DNA of 64,000 nucleotides from Mesodorylaimus sp. YZB2_4 (GCA_030248295.1 JASANH010001028.1:124001-188000), one strand, 5' to 3'; positions 11,395 through 24,328 are shown, numbered from the stretch's first letter. Notes: a model not told the origin generated them from the sequence alone. Made by a program: numbers and translations.

Positions 11395-12533
11395 CAGTCG
11401 ACCTCGGATAATCGCAACCGCTCGGGACGCCAGAAAAAGTTGCACTTGGCCAAAGTTGCAATTATCCGATATTGCAATTACGCGAAGTTCAGACGGATTT
11501 TTTGAGAAAATGTTGCGAATACGCGAAGTTTTCTATGCTTCGCGCACATAAGTCACTACCAATCTTTATTAATGCTTTCAAAGAAGTTTTTTACCAGGGA
11601 AACAACATGTTCTTAACAACACAGTTTTGACTAATCGTGTACAACCAAAATCTCTTCCCCACCAATCTTACAGCAGAAAAGTTAGCAATTTTGCATTGAC
11701 GACGATAAATTACAAAGTTCTTTTCAAGCATACAGTCGAGTCCACTTATAGTCACACCGGATAGTGCCACACTCCGGTTCTTATCACAGGTTTTCCAAGT
11801 CCCACATTTTTTTTACCAATACTTTGTGTGTATTTTGAGTTCGCTTATTATCATGCTAAATTCGGTGTACTTAGGTTCATGTTTTACCACATCACCAAAC
11901 GCTTATGCGCACTCGAGGTTTAGCCACAGTCCAGACATTGACACATTTTCTTCCCGTCCGGGCTGGAGATACTAAGCGGATTCGACTATTATCGGTTTCA
12001 TAAAAAGCAGCATATTGCAGACAACCAACTGCCTAGGCTAAAGTGCGGGAAGTCTGAATTTTTTGTCGAAATCCTCCAGGGTTCCAAACACTTGGAAAGG
12101 ATCGACCCATTAAAGCTATTTTAAGGCTTCTAATAAGCCTAGAATTGAAAATTTTGACAAACAATGATAAATATTTGACGCGGACGATGCACGACTCTAC
12201 CTTGTAATTGTAAGTTCGAAATTCGGACTAGAAAGAAGGGCGCTGGTCGCGATAGAGCACGCAAATTAAGTTTTTTCATTTTCGGGCAGAAAATCCAGAA
12301 TTTCGGACTTTTCAGGGTGAGGACTGAAAATCAGGCTGTTTAGGCTTTCAGGCTTCCGTGGGAACCCTGACCATTTTAAGAAAAAAATTGCAATTATGCG
12401 TAGTAAAATGCGCCTTGAGGTGTAAAAAGCGTTGCAATTAAGCGAAGTTGCAATTATTTGAGGTTGGCGTACATAAAAAATAGGACAAATAATCGGGGAA
12501 TGAGAACTTGTTGCAACTATCCGAGGTCGACTG
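11395..12533. mobile_element. pogo/Tigger-like non-autonomous DNA transposon
   Basis: The ends are inverted: CAGTCGACCTCGGATAATCG at the left and the complement of CAGTCGACCTCGGATAGTTG at the right, each flanked by TA (11393-11394 and 12534-12535), the target duplication expected of Tc1/mariner/pogo elements. Subterminal motifs repeat inside on both sides (TTGCAATTA, GCGAAGTT). A second terminus-like sequence (CAGTCGAGTCCACTTATAGTC) begins near 11733, so a related element appears nested. No transposase is recognisable. Confidence 0.85.
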
Positions 12534-12989
12534 TACCAGGGTGAAGTTTGCACACACAAACAGCACGAGCCACTGACTTCTACTAGTCAAGGACTGCTGA
12601 AACATCACTCTGACAGGTTGAGCCCTATGTGCCCACAGGGTTCGACCAGTGTTCCGCGAGGGTGACTTTTGTCGAGGTCGAGGCTCAACTTTTCTGACCC
12701 GAGGTCAGAGGTTTCTACTAGCAGTCCCAGACTAATTTTGCGATGTATCCTGCTCGTTAAAGTACATTTCATGCTATCCTGGCTGTATATTTTCAAGAGA
12801 CGAATCACCCACAGGAATAAAAAAAACAAGCGATATGGATGGAGCAGGCCAACACACTGATTTAATTACGCAAGCAGAAAAATTGCGCATTTTTGGCGCG
12901 CGAGGAGCAGGCGCACTTGTGCGTCTTGTCTCCAAACCGGGGAAAAACTCATTGGTTGAATCCTGCTCGGGGACCTCGACCCTCAATTT

Positions 12990-13130
12990 CCCTCGAGGTC
13001 GAGGTTGCGGGTGGCCACCCTGGCCGAACACTAGGTTCAACTCGAGCCTGGGTAAAAGATTATTGCCAATACATGTATTCCTTAGCCCTCGAGTTCACTG
13101 TATAGTTCTAGGCTAAGGATAAAATATGAC
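12990..13130 (+). repeat. 3' part of a tRNA-type SINE
   Basis: The sequence from GGTTCAACTCGAGCCTGGGT through CCTTAGCCCTCGAGTTCACTG to GGCTAAGGATAAAATATGAC parallels the 3' halves of the SINEs at 50215-50390 and 41760-41945 (CCTTAGCCCTCGAGTGCGCT ... GGCTATGGATAAAGTATGAT). The 5' boundary is not clear. Confidence 0.6.
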
Positions 13131-13606
13131 ACGGCCTGCCGAAAGGGCTTCGAATATGTTCGACATTCGAAAGTTTCATTGGGAAAGGCATCTCCGACTC
13201 GATAACACTAAAGCGACTCGCTTTGCAAAGCAAAATCAATCATAACCACTTACCACCGCAAATGTAAATTATCGGAGGTGCTTTAGTCGTACTCGCGCCA
13301 GAAGATTCGCCTTTTTGAGAAGTACCACCTGATTCCATTGTCGACACTAAACCTCAGTTTCCTTAACAGCCGACTTCTAAAATATGAAACTCACTTCATT
13401 AACATTGCAAGGTAAACCGGAAAGGTCATCACACAAGGTCATCAAGTATTCAAAGCGATCAGACGCAATTTTTGTCAAAATTATCCAGCATCATTTCAAA
13501 AAGTTTTACTTCACAATTACTCAAACATTGAGTGCATAAATGTAATTTTCTTGCCCATATTCTACTGTCATCATAATGGCATCCCTTACCAACCCATTCT
13601 TGACAC

Positions 13607-15905
13607 TCAAACATTCAATTCAGCCTTATTTTCACTAATCATACGCTGAAATGGTTTCAAAGCGGGCCACAACTCCTTCTCCAAGAATGTTTTTACCTGT
13701 TTCGGACACAAGCCTATCAACTGACGTCGATCCTTGTCCGCCAACATTGAGCGCAACTGGTCAGCTACAGGCTGAAAATATGCAGTGTATCCGAGTTGAT
13801 CAATGATGACAAATAAATCGATAGGCTCGTTTCTTTGACGAGTTTCGTGAGCTTGCATGGCCACTTTTTTGATTTTTTCGTGGGCTTCCTGAAAAGGAAT
13901 TCGATGATGTTCGTCCTCAGTCTCCTCGAACGTGAGTCGTGCAAGAAGGGCGTCTAAGGAAGCACGGCAGCGTAGCAGACACTCGCCATTGCTTTAGTAT
14001 GGACAGAGAAGCCTAAGGTTTAAAATCAAGCAAAATTACGTTTTTGTTTAAACTTTGAATTTGAAAAAAGCGGACAAATTACCATTAGTAACCAGTAAAA
14101 GCACGAAAAAGAATCGTTTTTTGAAAACCAATAAGTTTGGTCTCACCTGACGACTTTCTCCAGACTTGGTCAATTTCATGAGTATAGTTTCAAGTATCAA
14201 AAATGGCAGTTCCACATCAACGTTTTGCCGAATCTTGTCTTCCCGAACAACGATTCCATCAAATATATTTTGCAAAGTCGTCAAAATCACATCAGCACAT
14301 AGGAATGCTTCAGGAATGACAATTCGTCTAAATGAAATATCAATACGCCTCATGAAAAATTGCCCTTCTAGACTACAAATTGTGCCACTTTACGCTGACC
14401 CAGTGCGAATAGAATTTCACTCCAGGCAGATCAGCCCCTACGTTAGGTTTTTAGTTTGGAAAACATACAGAAATAAAACCCAGTCTTACCTGTTCGAAGA
14501 ATCATCCAACGTCCGTTCAAAACCCTGTACGGCCTCCGTTTGCAACGTATTCGGATATAAATTCATCAATTGCCTTGCCAAGCCGCAACAACGTTCGGCA
14601 CGCATGGGATTCCTCTTGTAAGGCATAGCGGACGAGCCTTCAGTAACTTTGGTTAACTCGTTATTCGGACTTTTTCTAATTTCTACAAGCTAAGACCCTT
14701 TAACTTACCAATTTGATTGGGTTCGAAGGGCTCAAATATTTCGCCTTGTTCTTGCAAAATACGCAAATCCATACTGATCTTACTCACGGCAGCGGCCAAC
14801 GCAGCGATTGGAGCAAGTACACAAACGTCCTGTTGACGAGTGTACGTCTGGCCCGTAATGATAAAGGCACCACCGGAATTGGCCGAAGAGAAACCCGCTT
14901 TCTCAGTCAGGATTTCATCCAATTTTTCGACCTGCAATGACACACTTGGTAAAAATAATGACCACTCGAAAAGAAAGAATTGATAAGAAACGAAAAAACT
15001 TACTTTTGACTCATCGCCGTCAAATAATTCAAGGAAACTAGCTTGTGTTCCAGTTGCTCCCTTAATACCACGGAAACGTAAATGATTTCGTTCGTACACC
15101 AACCGTTGAAAAGCCATGAGCAGATCTTGGGCCCAGATAGCACCCCGTTTCCCGACAGTAACCATAGTAGCGGCTCTAAAAAAAGCCAAAATCTCAGTCA
15201 TACAACTTTATTTCAGATATAAAAATCACTTACTGATAATGAGTTCTTCCAACCGTTGGTAAACACTTGTATTTTTCGCAAAATTTTCCAATACGATCGA
15301 GAACGGTGGCCAGTCTCCCCAATAAAAAGTCAAGAGCATCGCGAATAATAATGATATCCTGAAAGAAAAGATTTAACAGGCCGAATAAACATTTTTTACC
15401 ATGTTTAAACGGACAAAACCGAAATTCAAGCCAGCGTCGGACCGACTAACGATAAGCACTTACCGCATTATCCTGTATAAAAGCTGATGTTGCACCAGCA
15501 TGCAAAATTCCTGCTTTTTTAACCGCAGGACAACATTCTTCGAACGTCTTTACGTGCGACATAACATCATGTCTAGTTTCTTTTTCAGTTTTACGTTGAA
15601 ATGTCCAATCGATATTTTCTAGATTTGCTTGCAATTCGTCCAGGTGTTCTTGTTTGATAGGACCGAAACCAAGTTCCTGGAAAAAGCAGGAAATAACAGT
15701 CGTTTTGATAGTTCACATGCATACCGTCCTTCGAGCGTGAGATCAAAAATGAGGCGTACAAAAAGCCTACCTTCTCGCTTTCGGCCAACATCAGCCACAA
15801 TTTTCGCCATGTCACAATTTTATTTTTTTCAGAAAAAATTTTTAAGAAAGTTGGATTCGAGTAACGGCCAGAAAATACTGACTGATAAGTTTCAGTAGGA
15901 TCCAT
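13607..15905 (-). CDS. ADSL: Adenylosuccinate lyase, eight exons, complete
   Basis: Minus-strand exons are 15905-15771, 15676-15464, 15358-15234, 15175-15004, 14931-14709, 14637-14490, 14327-14147 and 13888-13607. All introns (58-162 bp) are GT-AG and the sum is 1479 nt, 492 residues, close to the animal enzyme (about 484). The enzyme acts twice in AMP synthesis, cleaving SAICAR and adenylosuccinate to release fumarate, as a cytosolic homotetramer. Visible marks are LHAGATS (His about 104), GRTHYQ (catalytic His about 156), [10 protein letters not shown] and the fumarate-lyase signature [11 protein letters not shown] (about 290-300), the flexible loop with the catalytic Ser. A short insertion (SSANSGG) precedes AFIITGQTY. 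No stop or frameshift is seen. The start codon follows a 282-bp gap from the upstream GPCR on the same strand. Assignment is very secure. Confidence 0.97.
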
Positions 15906-16187
15906 CTCTTTCTACGCGTTCCGTTGAAAAAAATAGGAGAAAAATAAGTATCCTAGACAAATTTTTTGTTTTTCGGTTTAGACGCGTTTTACGCGCCAAA
16001 TGCATACAGCCAAGTTAGTTTTGTCATAAGCAGTTAGTAGCCTTTAAAAGTAGCGCGGTAAATTTAAAATGACACTAGAGTTGTTGCTAGTCAAAGCAGT
16101 CGATCGCAAGAAAATCAGGTAAATTTAGTCCACATTATTTTTCAATAAATTCAACAACGTTTACGATGTCATGGTTCACAACACTGT

Positions 16188-19100
16188 TCATGATGACACC
16201 CAAGTATTCTGTCGTTTAGTACTAAAAATGCTTTTCAAAAGCTTTCTCAAATGAGTACGAAAATTGACACCGATTAAGCTGTATAAGAAAAAATTAACAG
16301 CGAAATTCGCATTGAACAAAATCATAGTGACTTTTTGAGCAGCAGTAATCCAACACTGCTGAGTGGATGTCAATTTTTCCCAAGTCTTAGTCCTATATAA
16401 ACCATAGATGATCATTCGGATCACGTGATCTGGGAAATTCATGAATAAAAAGAACAATGAGACTGTTAATAGGGTGAGTGTCATCTTCCGGTCATCCGTC
16501 AATCGTCGACGGACGTGGTAGCGCAGTTCGCCACCAAGGAATGTCTCACTGACCAAGGCTGGCAGGAGAAGACCTGTAATCATCCTCTCATCCGGCTTAG
16601 TTGATCTTCTTCGCTGGCGAATGCATTTTCGGAAAGAAGACGTTCCATCCACGAGTTGACTGGCTCGCCGAGAAAATAAATGAGTTCTGGCGATACAGGT
16701 GTTCCAGACAGTGATCAGTACAAGGGGTATGAAAAATGTAAGGACAGTATCGATATGGTTCATGGTATTAGCGATTTCCAAATATTTTTCGTGCACACTG
16801 CACATTGTTCTGTTGTTAGAGTCGACAGTCGGATAAGCTAAGACGAGGACATGCGCGTTGAAGAGGCAGGCGAATGCGAATATGGCCAGCACGATGCAGC
16901 GAGCACGTTTCACTGTACACCATTGGAGTCGTCGCAGGGGGTGACGCACGGCTATGTACCGTTCCAGTGTAAAGCTGACTACGTACCAGACTGATAAGAA
17001 ACTAAAGACCCCACCGAAATACAGCGTCAGTTGGCATATGCCAGGTATGTTTCTGGCTGAGTAGTCGAAGTTGGTTAGCAGCATAAGATGGCAAATGAGC
17101 ATGCCAGAGTCGGCGAAGGCCAATGCAGTCATGTAATAGCTGTTGGGGAGCTTTCTCAATTTGGTCAGCATGAAAGTAAGGGCTGATAGGCCGTTTCCTG
17201 AAATGGAGGGTAATGTGCCGTACTTCCTTTGTCAGTGAAGGTATTGAATAACAAATATCCAGTGTGGCCCTAGGGAAAATGTTGGATGGGCGCATACCTC
17301 GTTTATCACGACCTGGACTGGGTAGAAATTTTTTGGATTGACTTTAGGATTCAATGAGATTCACAGGCGAGTTTAGTGCCCAAACCAATATGACTGAATA
17401 CCATTGTTTTAGTGACAGCTTAGCAGAGTCAACTAGTGAATATTTTGTACTGTGCAACTCACTGTCAGTGCAGGTTGGCACCAATAAGGTGTTTCCTTCG
17501 GTGTATTCCTACGGACATATAATTTCAGTTGTAGAGAATGCATTCGAAAGAGGGGCATAAATTATTGAACCTCTCAACAGGATGTGATGATTGAAGCCGT
17601 TGGGGTGTCACATAGGTTTGATCTAGCAGCAGGTTTTATTGGTGCACCATATCCATAGTGCGATGATGAGGACAAAAATTCAAAAAAATTTCGAAAAACC
17701 ACGCTAGCCATAACGGAATGGAACTTATTCTGACCCTATTGAGTTATGCAGACATCGAGTATTGGTGCTGTTTAGAGCTAAGATTCACATTATTACTCCT
17801 AATTCGTCCGCTGATTATATGAGATGAGATATGTCACTAGCAGCTGGGTCTTCTCTTGCGTCGGGCATGCACCAGAAAGGAAACGGCGGTCGAGTGACCA
17901 CTCTTTCCTCTGCCAAAACAAAGTGATTCTGGCCGAGTTGACGCGAAGGAAAAGGAGGTTTCTGGAGATTCGTTGCTGAGAGTCGAGCTTTATGTCCAGT
18001 CTTTCATCACAACAACACGCATCTGACTCAAAAGTCAGTTTTAACCGATCTCAGACATTGATGAATTACTTTCCACGTATCTGCCTTCCTAGCCACCCTT
18101 TTTCAGTATCTCCACCTCCCGGACTGAACGCGATGCTTTTGCGGCTCCCCCACCCCCACCTCAACTTATGTACATCCGACCTCCTTATTAGTATTCCAGT
18201 AGCGAATTTTGAGTAATAGCTGCAGTAAAAGAAAACGAGCATCCGTTTTGAATTTCCCGCGTGTTGAAGTGAACATTTGCAACGGCTATAAAAATACGCG
18301 TAAATATTTTTCCTGCAGGAGACTTGTCGCATACTGTAGCGATTTTCTAATTCCATCTCATACTTTTCTCGGGGAAACGAACTTTTCGCATCCTCTTTTC
18401 GCTTGCTTCAAACCCAAGCAATAGGCCTTGCACCTTTCTCTTCCCACATTCCTTTCATCTATGCCTTCACCGCTGCTCTGTACGTGTTGGTGCTGAGATT
18501 AAAGCACTCATAGAACGGTGGTTCTGGTTCCTTTCTTGCATTATACCAGAAAACTCATCTATTATTACTTTCGGTAAGCTCCACATTGCGCCAGTTGTCC
18601 AGCAGCGGGCGCAATGTGGAGCTGTAGGACAACTGGCGCAATGCTGGCCGTGGACGTTGGCCTTTGTTGACCACGAAAGATGGCCATCTTTCGTGGTCAA
18701 CAAATGCCAGATGAAAAAGCAACATTAAACGCCCGTCTTCCTTGTTTTTTTCACGCGGCTACTTTCCGCCCTGAATCAATGTTTGACAACCTAGGCTGTA
18801 CTTGAGTATCAATCCGAGGGAAAGTCGAAGCTCTGCTGATTCGTCTTTTTGATTAATTTCTGTTTAGCAGAGGTGTTGGCACAGATTTTGTTGGAAATGC
18901 GTGTCCGTGGGGAGTGAGGCAGAGATTAAAATTGGCGACATATTTTGGCGGTAAGGTTCTTGCAAGGAACTCCTGCTTTTATTCCAAATCAACGAGGGCA
19001 CCGTCGCAAAAAACTGATGGGTCCACTTAATGGCCTCGCCTTTATGCCCTCTTACTGAAAACTTTACGCCAGGGCTCCTATCGGGTGGATGATAGATAGT

Positions 19101-19432
19101 GCATACTATTGCTGGACAAGAGGGACCCGCACTACTCTGGTTCTTCCAAGGAACTCTACTCTGGGAGAAAATGATGAGGAATGTTGAACACGGGCTCGGG
19201 TGGAGTGAACGGGTGATTGATTGAATATTTTTGGAGGTAAGCCTAATATTTTGAGTCCGAGACACCCGAACCACACAAATGCGCTCCCACCCACGCAATC
19301 TGGCTTACCCAATAATCCGATCACAATGATGGTCGGCATATAATATATAAAAAATGTGTCCAGCTCGTACTTGACGCTACCGCACACATCCCATGTCGCC
19401 ATATCGAGACCATCATTTTCCATGTCAGCCAT
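16188..19432 (-). CDS. Rhodopsin-family peptide-type GPCR, two exons
   Basis: Exon 1 (19432-19309) and exon 2 (17197-16188) join in phase 1 across a 2.1-kb GT-AG intron, giving 377 residues. Exon 1 encodes the extracellular N-terminus and TM1, and the join restores the TM1 motif GLLGNGLS. Other marks are the Cys96-Cys174 pair expected to bridge TM3 and loop 2, ERYIAVRHPL at 120-129 (the DRY box as ERY), a long basic third loop, TM6 with FFLFMNFPDHV, and NFFLYSLIG at 343-351 in place of NPxxY, then a basic helix 8 region. This pattern fits FMRFamide/neuropeptide-type receptors of invertebrates. The exact ligand cannot be inferred. It sits just upstream of the ADSL gene on the same strand, close enough that shared transcription or a shared promoter region is possible. 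Confidence 0.88.
18577..18709. repeat. Overlapping hairpins and a 42-bp perfect palindrome in the GPCR intron
   Basis: Positions 18663-18683 and 18684-18704 are exact reverse complements with no spacer, and pairing continues after one mismatch (58-61 with 06-09). Just upstream, 18577-18591 pairs with 18609-18623 (15 bp), and 18584-18600 pairs with 18627-18643 (17 bp). The two stems share the left arm and so are mutually exclusive. Confidence 0.95.
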
Positions 19433-21208
19433 GTTTAAGCATTAGATGGCGCAAACAAATGAACCCATTCTTTCTCACAAGGGAGGATTAATAAAAGTGT
19501 TGAGCAAGAATATTTCTAAGAAAAGGGGACATGCATGGTTTTCTAGCTTATGGAAAAGAGCAATGATGATTTCTTCTGTCCAAGATTGTGCCAGTGGGAT
19601 AACGGAAATTATTCTAGATTCGTCTGTTGACGTCAGCTTTATTATAGCCTCGCAGGGGCTTATCGTTAGTTAGCCTGACCTATGTTCCATTCTGGCTAAG
19701 TAAATTTTCTCAATTAAAGACCACCTACGTTCACGAAGGAATAGCGCGGGCGAAAAGCTACAGCCCATCATTCTGGGGGGTAACTCGAATAAATCTATAG
19801 ATTGACGCAGCCTCGATGGAAGGTCAACGGTTTCATTCATTGGGCTGGCACGTCTAGCATTTTACGTTCTTGGCTGCTGGTGATGATTATCCGTCATTTT
19901 CTCATTTTCGATGGCTTATCAATGTCCAACGGGAATCCTGCACTGCACGCATAGTAAATTGAGGGAAAAGGATAGTTCTCGTTTCCTACACTCGCCCTGG
20001 TTATTTTTACTTCGGAGGGAAATGTACCGAGTGACAATTTTAGATTGCCGCCATTTCGAACGCAATAATCTTCCAGTCAGCATCAGATGTGAAAAGTCAA
20101 CAGGGCTGTGCATAACAAGAAATAATTGGATAGAAATACGAGCTCTCTCTATAGAATTAATCCAGCCTCAAAACTGATACATTTTCTACCTGTGGTAAAA
20201 CGACAGGAACGGCCTCAGTAAAGCATTGAGGAAGAAAGACCCGGAAGCTTCACCAGCACAGGAAGGCTAGCCGGTGCCCCTGCAAAGCTACACTAGTTAA
20301 TCTCGACACATGTGCGCGAATCGACATTTGCCTAGCATGCATTATCCAGCCTTTCCATCACCTCTCCTCACTGCCCAAGTCCCTATGCCCGATCCATCCA
20401 CACTCATTACCACCCAGCAGCAGGGAAACAGCATCGCTAGGGCCATAATTGACGTAAGTAGATAGATGTTTTGCTGGAATGACACCGACCATGCGCCGAT
20501 GAGTTCGTCCCCACATTATCACAAAACGCCGGATGTAATTAGCCAAAGCTATGGTTCAGCAGACCACTCGCGAACGACGGCAATATGCAACGGTGACTGG
20601 ACGGCATAGTTAACGATCAGAATTTGATTCTTTATGTATTAGATTACAATGATTGCTCTCAAAAGAAATGCACATCTTCGGGAACAGGGGGGAATAAACC
20701 CGTTCGATCATCGGCGAGGCAGAGAGAAATGGATAAGATGATGTGTGAAGAAAAGGCGCCACTCTGGACCCTGGAATCTTTATCAATTTGCAACCAGCTT
20801 CCTGAGCAGTCGGGAGACCGATACTCTCCCCAGCATGAGGCATCAGACCAATCAGACGCTGATATGTTATCTAATCTATATTTCTTACCACATGTAATTT
20901 ATATACACTCTTCGAGGTATATAAGTATTGAAATGATGTTTATATCCGTATCTTTTAGGATGTCTATGCCTATATCATATCCTTTTGAAAGCAAGGCATA
21001 GATAACAAAATATCCATATAGAAGCAATTTTGAGGCTTGAAAATGGCTTTTACCGCCAAGTGAACCTGCTTTAGGTCGAATAGCAGTGTGCGGTGCGTAA
21101 ATGCCTGAGAATAAAAAAAGACGATAAACACATAAAACACGGTTCTCAAAACTGACATTGGCACATCCTGCTTCTTTGGCATATACAGGTAGGTAGACAC
21201 ACGCTCTT
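19433..21208. other. Intergenic, upstream of the peptide GPCR
   Basis: Presumably includes the receptor promoter and 5' UTR. Reading frames such as 20624-21001 (+, 125 codons) have no recognisable domain or splice context, and no repeat partner is seen within the window. Confidence 0.4.
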
Positions 21209-21665
21209 AAGTGTTCGAATGACCTGGGTGTTTCACTGTCTGACCTGACCCTTGTTGTGACCATTGCCGCTTGGGGGCGCCTGGAATTCGTGGGGTGTGT
21301 CTCGAGTAGGTGGCGCATAAGGAGGAGCCGCACTTACAGGGAAGGGTAGGGCACTCGCAGGAGGAGCCGCCGCCGCACTCGGAAGCAGACAACAACCATA
21401 ACACCCTGACCTTGACCGGCCACGTAAAAAATGTTCTGACCTAACCCTTGACCCTGGCGAGGAATAGTAAATTTTCTGGCTCTGACTTTGACATTGATCG
21501 GACAAAAAATTTTGCTCATAAGTGGCACCAGTACATGCTTCTCTGTGTTTGCAATTTTTCAAAGAAATTTTACTACAGCTGACAATTATTTCCTAGCATT
21601 GCGTGAAATTTCACGTGCAGCCCAAGAAACTGAATTTTTATCAAGCTCAAAAAGATATGCAAAGC

Positions 21666-24328
21666 TGTCGCGAAGGTGTGTGCACGCGATTATACAAGCG
21701 TGCATTTCCAGCTGAAGTTGTGCCTATTTTGGACCCAACACCACATCGATGACTTGTCCATATTCACGGCTACAACTCTGCAAATGTCGTGAAATTATTC
21801 TACTGCGTCCACGACATTTTGGTAGCAGAGCGATTTTGGTCCCTCCCGTTCGTGTCGTCGATTTGTGCATTTCGATCGCTTATGGTGCGTTCAGCTTTTG
21901 GCCTTCACCGACGGCTCTCGGGCGGTGGCGGTTCGACTATTCTCGGCCTTCAACAAGGGCTTTCGAGCTTTGGTGTTGGCGGCGTGGATGGTCCTTCGGT
22001 CAGTCACTGGCGTTCGATCGATCTGTGGCGATCAAAGTCGACTCAAACTGACGTCAGAATCTGGGCGCAGGGTTAGTTCACGTCTCAATGGCTGCCATCA
22101 CCTTGAGCTATCCCAAAACCCAACGGCACTATTGCATTCGAACAATCGTTTGAGCACTCATCAGTGAGTTTATGGAATTCGATTCCACTAAACTTTATAT
22201 TCTCTGTGGTCGATGAAGAAAAAAGAGCAGTGTCATAAGGCAAGTTCAGGAAATCTGTAAACTTTTTTGTTTCAAAAATGATCGACGTCTCACATTTTTC
22301 TTTTAACTTCCCATTTATTGCTGCACGGTATGCTCATGTGCCCCGCATTTTAGTGCGCAACTGCGTTTCGCTGGGGAATAAATCAGATCAAATCAGGTGT
22401 ACTTTTGGGTGCACTTTGGCTGTAAACGCGGCCAGTCTCCACTCTCTGCTCACAGTGCTCATTCTGCAGGCGTCGTAAATGGCGGCTAGCGGAAGAGTCA
22501 GTGTTGAAGTCTGGAGTGGTCATGAGCCAGTCATGATAGTACAGTATAGTATTAGTGCTTGGTGTTGTGTGACATTTTGTAGGTTTATGAAAGTCATGTG
22601 ATGTAAACTTAACTTGTCATTGAATTTGTTATTTCATCCACTTTACACTATCCACTAAAGGTTGTGATTAAGGTGGGCGTAAGGGTATAAAGTGTATGAG
22701 CTATTATTCACTAGCGATCTCTCCAGTTGTGTGAGCTATTATTCACTAGCGATCTCTCCAAGACTAGCTTACTGTAAGTACAGCGCTGCCTTACACTTCA
22801 TAAAGCTTACTGTAGTTTAAATAATCAGAATTAGCTACGGGCTAGTTGGATTACTGTAACTTTACACTGACTGCAGTACACCCTCAATCGATATTATTGA
22901 TTACACACTAGTGTGCTTCGCATAGCTCACTCTAGTTCACAGAAGTTGCGTCAACTAGTCTTTGTGTTGGTAACTGTAACTTTACACTCATTACAGCGCA
23001 CTGTCTGTCCATGTACATATATTTACTAGGTTGCACTCTGTAGTCTGTGGTAATTTCAAGCTTTACACTAATGCACAAGTATTTTTTCTTCAATGTCAGA
23101 AGTGCATATAGAGGATACAAAGGATTGTACAAACACTGCACAACCGAAAGAAAAAATAAAAAACTTTTAGCGAATGCACATTTTAAAGAAAAAACCAAAA
23201 ATTGAAAACAGAATGCCGCAAGATCATATAACGATGCACAACAAAATTTAAGGGAGAAATAAAATATATAAAAAAAACAGTTCGTCAGTCCCTTAATGAT
23301 ATTGGGTCGTCAGAAAAAACAAAACATGAAAAGTTCCTTTAACAAAACAAACATCAGAACACAAAAAATGGTATTCCAAATTTTGCTAGTCACATAATTG
23401 GTTTGTAAAAAAAATTGCAAAAATCAACTCGGCAGTCCTTTGCTGATAAAAAATTTATAAAACCCTGTATCTGTCCTTTGACGATTTTAGGATTACTTTA
23501 CCTGCTCCAAGCCTACTGTAGGTGGTTTGTACATGACAGTAAACACTGCCTATGCATCTGCACCACAAAAGGTACTCGCTGAGGGGGGTACGCTATTACT
23601 ACTTAATCACATCTGCTTTTAAGATACCCGCACTGATAAGGAGGTCATTGTCTGGGCAAATTATCGTGTTAGTCGTGTTTTTTTAATGTGCCGCAGTCAT
23701 GTTTAGTGAAATTGAGTTGGAAGAAATTGAATTTGGAGTGTTAAGATTCGATGTTGGGTGAAATGAAGGTGGGCGTGAGGGTATAAAGTGTTGACGATAT
23801 GAGTTTGGAAAACGTGATCTGTTGGTTGGGCCAATTGAGTTTATTTACTGTGCATATTTGGGGCTGTCTGCTTGTTGAGAGGCGATTTAATTTTGTGGGG
23901 TTTTTGACATTGATGGGATTTGTTTAGGGGCACAGTTGACCTTTCCTGTTTCCTTTTTTAGCTGTGGGAGTGTGACGAAGGTGTGCACGGGATTATACCA
24001 GCGTGCATTTCCAGTTATTCAAGTGCTCATCTGCATGGTGTGGTTTCCAAGAGAGTTTGACCTTTCTTTTTTATCTACAGTAGTTCTATTTTGCACCGAG
24101 GCAAGGCAGGATAGTCTGGTTTGTTCTATGATAGGATGGCCTTTGTGAGTTCTCACCTTCACATACTATCTTGGGTTTGGTGCAGGACGCTTTTGCCCTT
24201 TGTATTCCTGGTGTGTAGCGTGAAGGAAAAGTAGTGCCTATTTTGGATCCAACACCACATCGACGACTTGTCCATATTCACGGCTTCAACTCTGCAAATG
24301 TCGTGAAACTTCCACTGCGTCCACGACA
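21666..24328 (+). mobile_element. Non-autonomous LTR retrotransposon nested in the hAT copy
   Basis: The left LTR (21666-21816) and right LTR (23971-24328) both start TGT(C/G)(G/A)CGAAGGTG and end GCGTCCACGACA. The element is flanked by the 5-bp duplication AAAGC (21661-21665 and 24329-24333). Removing it and one AAAGC rejoins the hAT sequence exactly as seen intact near 55.48 kb. The left LTR lacks about 200 bp present in the right one. TGGTAGCAGAGC just after the left LTR is a plausible primer-binding site. The 2.15-kb interior has no gag or pol, so it is non-autonomous. Confidence 0.88.
22698..22760 (+). repeat. Two-unit tandem duplication inside the LTR element
   Basis: A 28-bp unit beginning GAGCTATTATTCACTAGCGA starts at 22698 and again at 22733 (period 35). 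A neighbouring motif, GTGGGCG(T/G)(A/G)AGGGTATAAAGTG, also recurs near 23770. Confidence 0.85.

Noticed and set aside
14166-14621. 151-codon plus-strand frame over the ADSL gene
   Set aside because: It lies antisense to ADSL exons 6 and 7 and an intron, with no domain, so it is a shadow of the real gene.
20624-21001. 125-codon plus-strand frame
   Set aside because: No domain, no splice context, and competing frames of similar length on the other strand. Probably chance.
21749-22167. Three overlapping 95-100-codon frames inside the LTR element
   Set aside because: They overlap in different frames, have no gag or pol motif and are best explained as leader sequence with few stops.
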